A DNA stretch of 64,000 nt from Runella defluvii (lineage in GTDB: Bacteria; Bacteroidota; Bacteroidia; Cytophagales; Spirosomataceae). Below the pieces are notes generated by a model. The model did not search any database, was not told where the DNA came from, and worked only from the letters and a program-made list of their open reading frames with translations. Positions 60,798 to 64,000 of this stretch are shown here, in pieces. Position numbers and translations under genes: made by a program. The stretch lies in contig NZ_JACIBY010000013.1 of the NCBI RefSeq assembly GCF_014195535.1, positions 62,001 to 126,000 on the forward strand, read 5' to 3'. Within the stretch, counting starts at the first letter, position 1. Each line of letters opens with the position of its first letter.

Positions 60798-61562
60798 TTA
60801 CTTTTTGGAGAGGGAAGAAAGAAGCATGGGTTGCTTGAGCGCACAACGATAACCTATCTGAAAAATCTCACGTGCTTTGCGCACGTCGAAAATATCATAA
60901 CGGCCTACTTCTTTGGGTTCGAGCACAATATCACAGCGTTGGAGTCTTTCTTGGGTTTTGTTGCGAACAGCCAAAAGCAAGCTCCGTTCAATGATGGTGC
61001 GCGTAGAGTTGAGGGGCTTGTCTAGGGAATGTGGGTTGCAGTTGGAAGCGATGAGAAAATCGGCCTGGCGGTCGAGTAGGGGTTCAATGGGAAGGTTATT
61101 GAGAACTGCCCCATCGACTAACATCCTTTTTTGAAAATTAACGGGGGCAAAAATACCTGGCAGGCAGCTTGAAGCCATAAGCGGACGAATGAGCTCGCCC
61201 TGGTCAAAATAAACAATTTCGCCTTGTGCGATGTCAGTAGCCGCCACAATCAGCGGTGTTTGAAGCTGAGCAAACGAATTATGGGGAATGAGCTGGAGGT
61301 ATAAATCTTCTACTTTGTCCATTTTCAGTAATCCTGGGGCTGAAAATGAGGGACGTAAGTATTTGAGAAAATTGGTCTTTAACAGGATTTGCAATACTTC
61401 GTCGGGGCTGTATCCATGAGCTACCAAAGCACCTGCAATGGCTCCTGCGCTTGTGCCAGCAATAAAATCGGGGACGATTCCTTGTTCGTTCAATGCTTTA
61501 ATAACGCCTAAGTGTATGATGCCACGGGCGCCTCCCCCCGATAGTACAAGTCCGATTTTCAT
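60798..61562 (-). CDS. Patatin-like phospholipase family protein (RssA-like)
   Basis: A 254-aa protein. It has the oxyanion motif GGGARG (9-14), nucleophile Ser38 in GTSAG, and catalytic D150 in VDGAVLNNLP, the complete Ser-Asp dyad. Its length and lack of signal or barrel fit the cytoplasmic or peripheral RssA/YchK group rather than secreted patatins. It probably cleaves phospholipid or lysophospholipid acyl chains. Divergent from nspC, 87 nt apart; no operon partner. Confidence 0.93.
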   Translation of the reverse strand: MKIGLVLSGGGARGIIHLGVIKALNEQGIVPDFIAGTSAGAIAGALVAHGYSPDEVLQILLKTNFLKYLRPSFSAPGLLKMDKVEDLYLQLIPHNSFAQLQTPLIVAATDIAQGEIVYFDQGELIRPLMASSCLPGIFAPVNFQKRMLVDGAVLNNLPIEPLLDRQADFLIASNCNPHSLDKPLNSTRTIIERSLLLAVRNKTQERLQRCDIVLEPKEVGRYDIFDVRKAREIFQIGYRCALKQPMLLSSLSKK

Positions 61563-61649
61563 ATTATAGTTTTATATTTGTCGTCTGTATCGCAACAAAT
61601 TTGTATAAAATAAAGATTCAATCATTCGTCACTCGACAATATAAATAAC

Positions 61650-62807
61650 ATGTCTATTGATTTTACAACCCTTCCGTCGCCTTGTTTTGTATTGGAAGAG
61701 CGCTTATTGCGTCAGAATCTACAACTTATCAAAGGAGTGATGGACGAGGCTGGCTGCCAAATCATCTTGGCTCTGAAAGGTTTTTCAATGTTCAGTGCTT
61801 TTCCGATTGTAAGGGAATATTTACCTGGCGCAACGGCGAGTTCGCTAAACGAAATTAAACTGATTAATGAGTATTTAGAATACCCATCGCATACGTACAT
61901 TCCTGCCTACAAAGACAATGAGTTTGACGAAGTATTGGAGCGTAGTAGCCACATTACCTTCAATTCGCTTTCTCAGTGGAATCGTTTCAAAGACAAAGTA
62001 AGTGCTTACAATGCTGCTCACCCAGCGGCAAGTGTTTCGTGTGGGATTCGGGTCAACCCGCAGTATTCGGAAGTAGATACTGACATGTACAACCCGTGCG
62101 TGCCTGGTTCACGCTTGGGCGTGACTCGCGACCACTTTGGAGAAACGCTCCCCGAAGGTATTGAAGGGATTCATTTTCATACACTTTGTGAAAATGGTTC
62201 GGATGTGCTTGAGCGAACACTGGAAGCCTTGGAAGCGCGGTTTGGAGATTTGTTACACCAAGCAAAATGGCTAAACATGGGTGGAGGTCACCTCATGACG
62301 CGCGAAGGATACGATATTCCAAAACTCATTCAATTGGTAAAAAGGTTAAAAGAAAAATACCAATTAGAGGTTATTTTAGAGCCAGGCTCGGCGATTGCTT
62401 GGCGAACAGGGTATTTGACTTCTACGGTTTTGGATATTGTCAATAGCCAAGGAATTGAGGTGGCGATTTTGGATACATCCTTTGCGGCACACATGCCCGA
62501 TACCCTCGAAATGCCGTACAAGCCGCGTATTTTGGGGGCTTACCATGAGCCGCAGGCAGGAAAACCAACTTATCGCCTTGGCGGAATGACCTGCTTGGCG
62601 GGTGATTTTATGGGAGATTATTCCTTTGACCAGCCGCTGGAAGTGGGGCAAACGTTGGTATTTGATGACATGATTCACTACACAATGGTTAAAACGACGA
62701 CCTTTAACGGGGTAAATTTGCCCTCGATTGGTATATTTCAGCAAAATGGTACTTTTAAACTTGTCAAAGAATATGGCTACGATAGTTTCAAAGACCGCTT
62801 GAGTTAG
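61650..62807 (+). CDS. nspC: Carboxynorspermidine/carboxyspermidine decarboxylase
   Basis: A 385-aa PLP enzyme of the alanine racemase fold. The PLP lysine is K43 in LALKGFSMFS. Other family motifs are CGIRVNPQYSEV, GIHFHTLCENGSD, MGGGHLMTREGYD, EPGSAIAW and GGMTCLAGDFMGDYSFD with the catalytic Cys. It decarboxylates carboxy(nor)spermidine, the last step of the alternative route to spermidine or norspermidine used in Bacteroidota. The partner dehydrogenase is not in the window. Confidence 0.95.
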   Translation: MSIDFTTLPSPCFVLEERLLRQNLQLIKGVMDEAGCQIILALKGFSMFSAFPIVREYLPGATASSLNEIKLINEYLEYPSHTYIPAYKDNEFDEVLERSSHITFNSLSQWNRFKDKVSAYNAAHPAASVSCGIRVNPQYSEVDTDMYNPCVPGSRLGVTRDHFGETLPEGIEGIHFHTLCENGSDVLERTLEALEARFGDLLHQAKWLNMGGGHLMTREGYDIPKLIQLVKRLKEKYQLEVILEPGSAIAWRTGYLTSTVLDIVNSQGIEVAILDTSFAAHMPDTLEMPYKPRILGAYHEPQAGKPTYRLGGMTCLAGDFMGDYSFDQPLEVGQTLVFDDMIHYTMVKTTTFNGVNLPSIGIFQQNGTFKLVKEYGYDSFKDRLS

Positions 62808-62866
62808 GACAAGTGTAATGTACTCAAATTTAATAGACTATTGAAAAAAGTCGTAAAAAATATGAG

Positions 62867-62905
62867 TTGAACATGATAATCTATTGTTCAAATCGACTAA
62901 ATTTG
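62867..62905 (+). promoter_or_regulatory. Candidate operator and -7 box for the Rrf2 gene
   Basis: TTGAACA (62867-62873) and TGTTCAA (62885-62891) are a 7-bp perfect inverted repeat with an 11-nt spacer, followed by TAAATTTGC (62898-62906), an exact -7 box. The dyad covers the -33 to -12 area, so a protein bound there would block RNA polymerase. Rrf2 regulators commonly control their own genes. Confidence 0.45.
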
Positions 62906-62952
62906 CAAAAAAGTCTTTTTCGTTTATAACCCTCAACCATAATGATTAACTC

Positions 62953-63363
62953 ATGATTTCTAAAAAAGCCAAATACGCCCTCAAAGCTTTGAAAGTTTTG
63001 ACCGAAGAGCACGGCAAAGGCCCAGTGCTTATTTCTCATATTGCAGAGCGCGAAAATATACCTAAGAAGTTTTTAGAGGCTATTCTGTTGGAATTGCGTA
63101 ATCACGGTATTTTATCAAGCCAAAAAGGCAAAGGCGGAGGGTACATGCTGAGAGTTGATCCAGAACGTGTCAATTTTGCGCAAGTGATTCGGGTTATTGA
63201 TGGTCCCATTGCCCCAACGCCGTGTGTGTCTTTGCATTTTTATGTAAAATGCGACGACTGCATCGACGAAGCTACCTGTGCTTTACGACCTATCATGGAA
63301 AATGTTCGGGATGCAAACTTGGGCGTATATGAGTCAACAACCCTTTCAATTTTTGTGAAATAG
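62953..63363 (+). CDS. Rrf2 family transcriptional regulator
   Basis: A 136-aa protein. The N-terminal winged helix reads MISKKAKYALKALKVL ... SHIAERENIPKKFLEAILLEL, then the wing GILSSQKGKGGGYML, typical of Rrf2. Four Cys (C91, C100, C103, C109) lie where IscR/NsrR-type members bind an Fe-S cluster, though spacing differs (C-x8-C-x2-C-x5-C). It may sense iron-sulfur state, NO or sulfur; many Bacteroidota Rrf2 proteins of this form lie near cysteine synthesis genes, not seen here. Confidence 0.92.
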   Translation: MISKKAKYALKALKVLTEEHGKGPVLISHIAERENIPKKFLEAILLELRNHGILSSQKGKGGGYMLRVDPERVNFAQVIRVIDGPIAPTPCVSLHFYVKCDDCIDEATCALRPIMENVRDANLGVYESTTLSIFVK

Positions 63364-63434
63364 TTGAAAGTCTGGTATTTAGTCAACAATTAACAAATAA
63401 CAGTGGCTCGCCACTTTAAACAACCCAATCCCAA

Positions 63435-63848
63435 ATGGAAATTCTCGTTCGTGCACATTCAGGCTTGCGATATGTTGTATTAGGGCTTTTGATAGCGGCT
63501 ATTATTACAGCATTCGGTAAGAAAAGTGAAAGCAATGCCCCGTATTCTAAAGTGTATTTGTTTGCCATGATTGCGACGCATACACAATTACTTATCGGTT
63601 TGATTTTGTACTTCATGAACATTGGTGTGAAAGTACGATTTGATATGATGAGCGATAAATTTTATCGCTTCTATGCCGTTGAACACCTCGTTGGGATGCT
63701 TATTGCCGTAGCCCTTATTACGGTCGGCAACGCCCAAGGGAAAAAAGGAAACCACGCAAAAGTGTTTACGTTTTACTTAATCGCATTGGTCGTTATTTTC
63801 TTGTCGATTCCTTGGCCTTTCCGCAACTTGGGTTCAGGTTGGTTTTAA
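63435..63848 (+). CDS. Small integral membrane protein, possibly cytochrome b-like
   Basis: A 137-aa protein with four hydrophobic segments (about 11-29, 41-63, 82-101, 113-130). His residues sit at or near membrane faces: H8 (RAHSGLRYVV), H53 (IATHTQLLIGL) and H85 or so (FYAVEHLVGML). That pattern is compatible with heme binding as in small cytochrome b561-like proteins, but no firm family match is claimed. It lies 71 nt after the Rrf2 gene and may be its target. Followed by a palindrome and a strong terminator. Confidence 0.75.
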   Translation: MEILVRAHSGLRYVVLGLLIAAIITAFGKKSESNAPYSKVYLFAMIATHTQLLIGLILYFMNIGVKVRFDMMSDKFYRFYAVEHLVGMLIAVALITVGNAQGKKGNHAKVFTFYLIALVVIFLSIPWPFRNLGSGWF

Positions 63849-63854
63849 TACTTG

Positions 63855-63913
63855 GTCAGACGACAGTCAGACCGAACCTACGATTTTAGCATTCAGTCTG
63901 ACTATCGTCTGAC
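63855..63913. repeat. GTCTGAC-family inverted repeat
   Basis: GTCAGACGACAGTCAGAC (63855-63872) and GTCTGACTATCGTCTGAC (63896-63913) are inverted copies with one mismatch and a 23-nt centre. The same 18-mers, also paired, occur twice at 5490-5655. Each 18-mer is built from two GTCTGAC units. Confidence 0.9.
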
Positions 63914-63929
63914 TGGGACTCTACAAACA

Positions 63930-63975
63930 AAAATCGGTCAAATAAAGGTATGCAAACCTTTGTTTGACCGATTTT
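63930..63975 (+). terminator. Rho-independent terminator after the 63435 gene
   Basis: AAAATCGGTCAAA pairs with TTTGACCGATTTT, and the inner AAAGGT pairs with ACCTTT around an ATGCAA loop, giving about 20 paired bases with one T-G wobble. T run TTTT at the 3' side; A run on the 5' side makes it bidirectional. Confidence 0.85.
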
Positions 63976-64000
63976 GCTTGAAAAGCATCTGACATTTTCG

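Noticed and set aside
1-64000. tRNA, rRNA, integrase or transposase genes
   Set aside because: None was recognised; the palindromic repeats have no transposase inside the window, so they are listed as repeats and not as insertion sequences.

Overview
This window looks like a chromosomal segment of a Bacteroidota bacterium, most likely order Cytophagales (Runella/Dyadobacter/Spirosoma-like). The reasons are a SusC/SusD pair, a DUF2911 protein, Gfo/Idh/MocA plus DUF1080 proteins, a DUF1549/DUF1553 protein, almost no Shine-Dalgarno sites, and many copies of the Bacteroidota -7 promoter hexamer TAnnTTTG. No rRNA, tRNA, CRISPR array, integrase or transposase was seen.

Layout. 1-0.7 kb: 3' part of a sensor histidine kinase. 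0.8-10.3 kb: a surface-polysaccharide block, all on +, with an SDR sugar-nucleotide epimerase-like protein, four family-2 glycosyltransferases, a GT-C membrane transferase, a Trm112/methyltransferase, a beta-propeller glycosidase-like protein and a PhyH-type dioxygenase. 10.4-18.6 kb: a secreted three-repeat protein, two large conserved proteins of unknown function, a sigma factor with two small membrane proteins, gatC, and a DUF2911 protein. 18.6-23.5 kb: a secreted HEAT + double DUF1080 protein and its Tat-exported Gfo/Idh/MocA partner. 23.6-30.4 kb: FkbM methyltransferase, a split ATP synthase unit (atpA-methyltransferase-atpG), a DUF5672 protein and a GT9. 30.5-33.2 kb: alpha-L-rhamnosidase. 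33.4-34.9 kb: a compact ATPase + predicted nuclease cassette with an AT-rich core, the best candidate here for an undescribed (defence-like) system. 35-49.7 kb: housekeeping (purH, M13 peptidase, lipase-like hydrolase, DUF1549/1553 cytochrome, beta-CASP nuclease, TerC, clpX, sod, tadA, acpP). 50.2-60.2 kb: GH32 fructanase + fructokinase, a cytochrome c-copper monooxygenase fusion preceded by a 47-aa ORF, and a SusCD operon with a small lipoprotein. 60.8-64 kb: patatin, nspC, an Rrf2 regulator and a small membrane protein.

The intergenic DNA carries several families of short palindromes. One has an invariant TGAG/CTCA loop and arms that covary between copies, often in head-to-head pairs like bacterial REP/BIME elements. 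Others are CTTCCCGAAAGTT hairpins, GTCTGAC hairpins, GCCTGTCTTCGA hairpins, and a tandem 136-bp repeat. They lie mostly at 3' ends and convergent junctions.

Functionally the window is dominated by glycan work: building surface polysaccharide, decorating it by methylation, and breaking down rhamnosides, fructans and keto-sugars outside the cytoplasm. All functional names come from motif and family recognition by eye; no database search was run.
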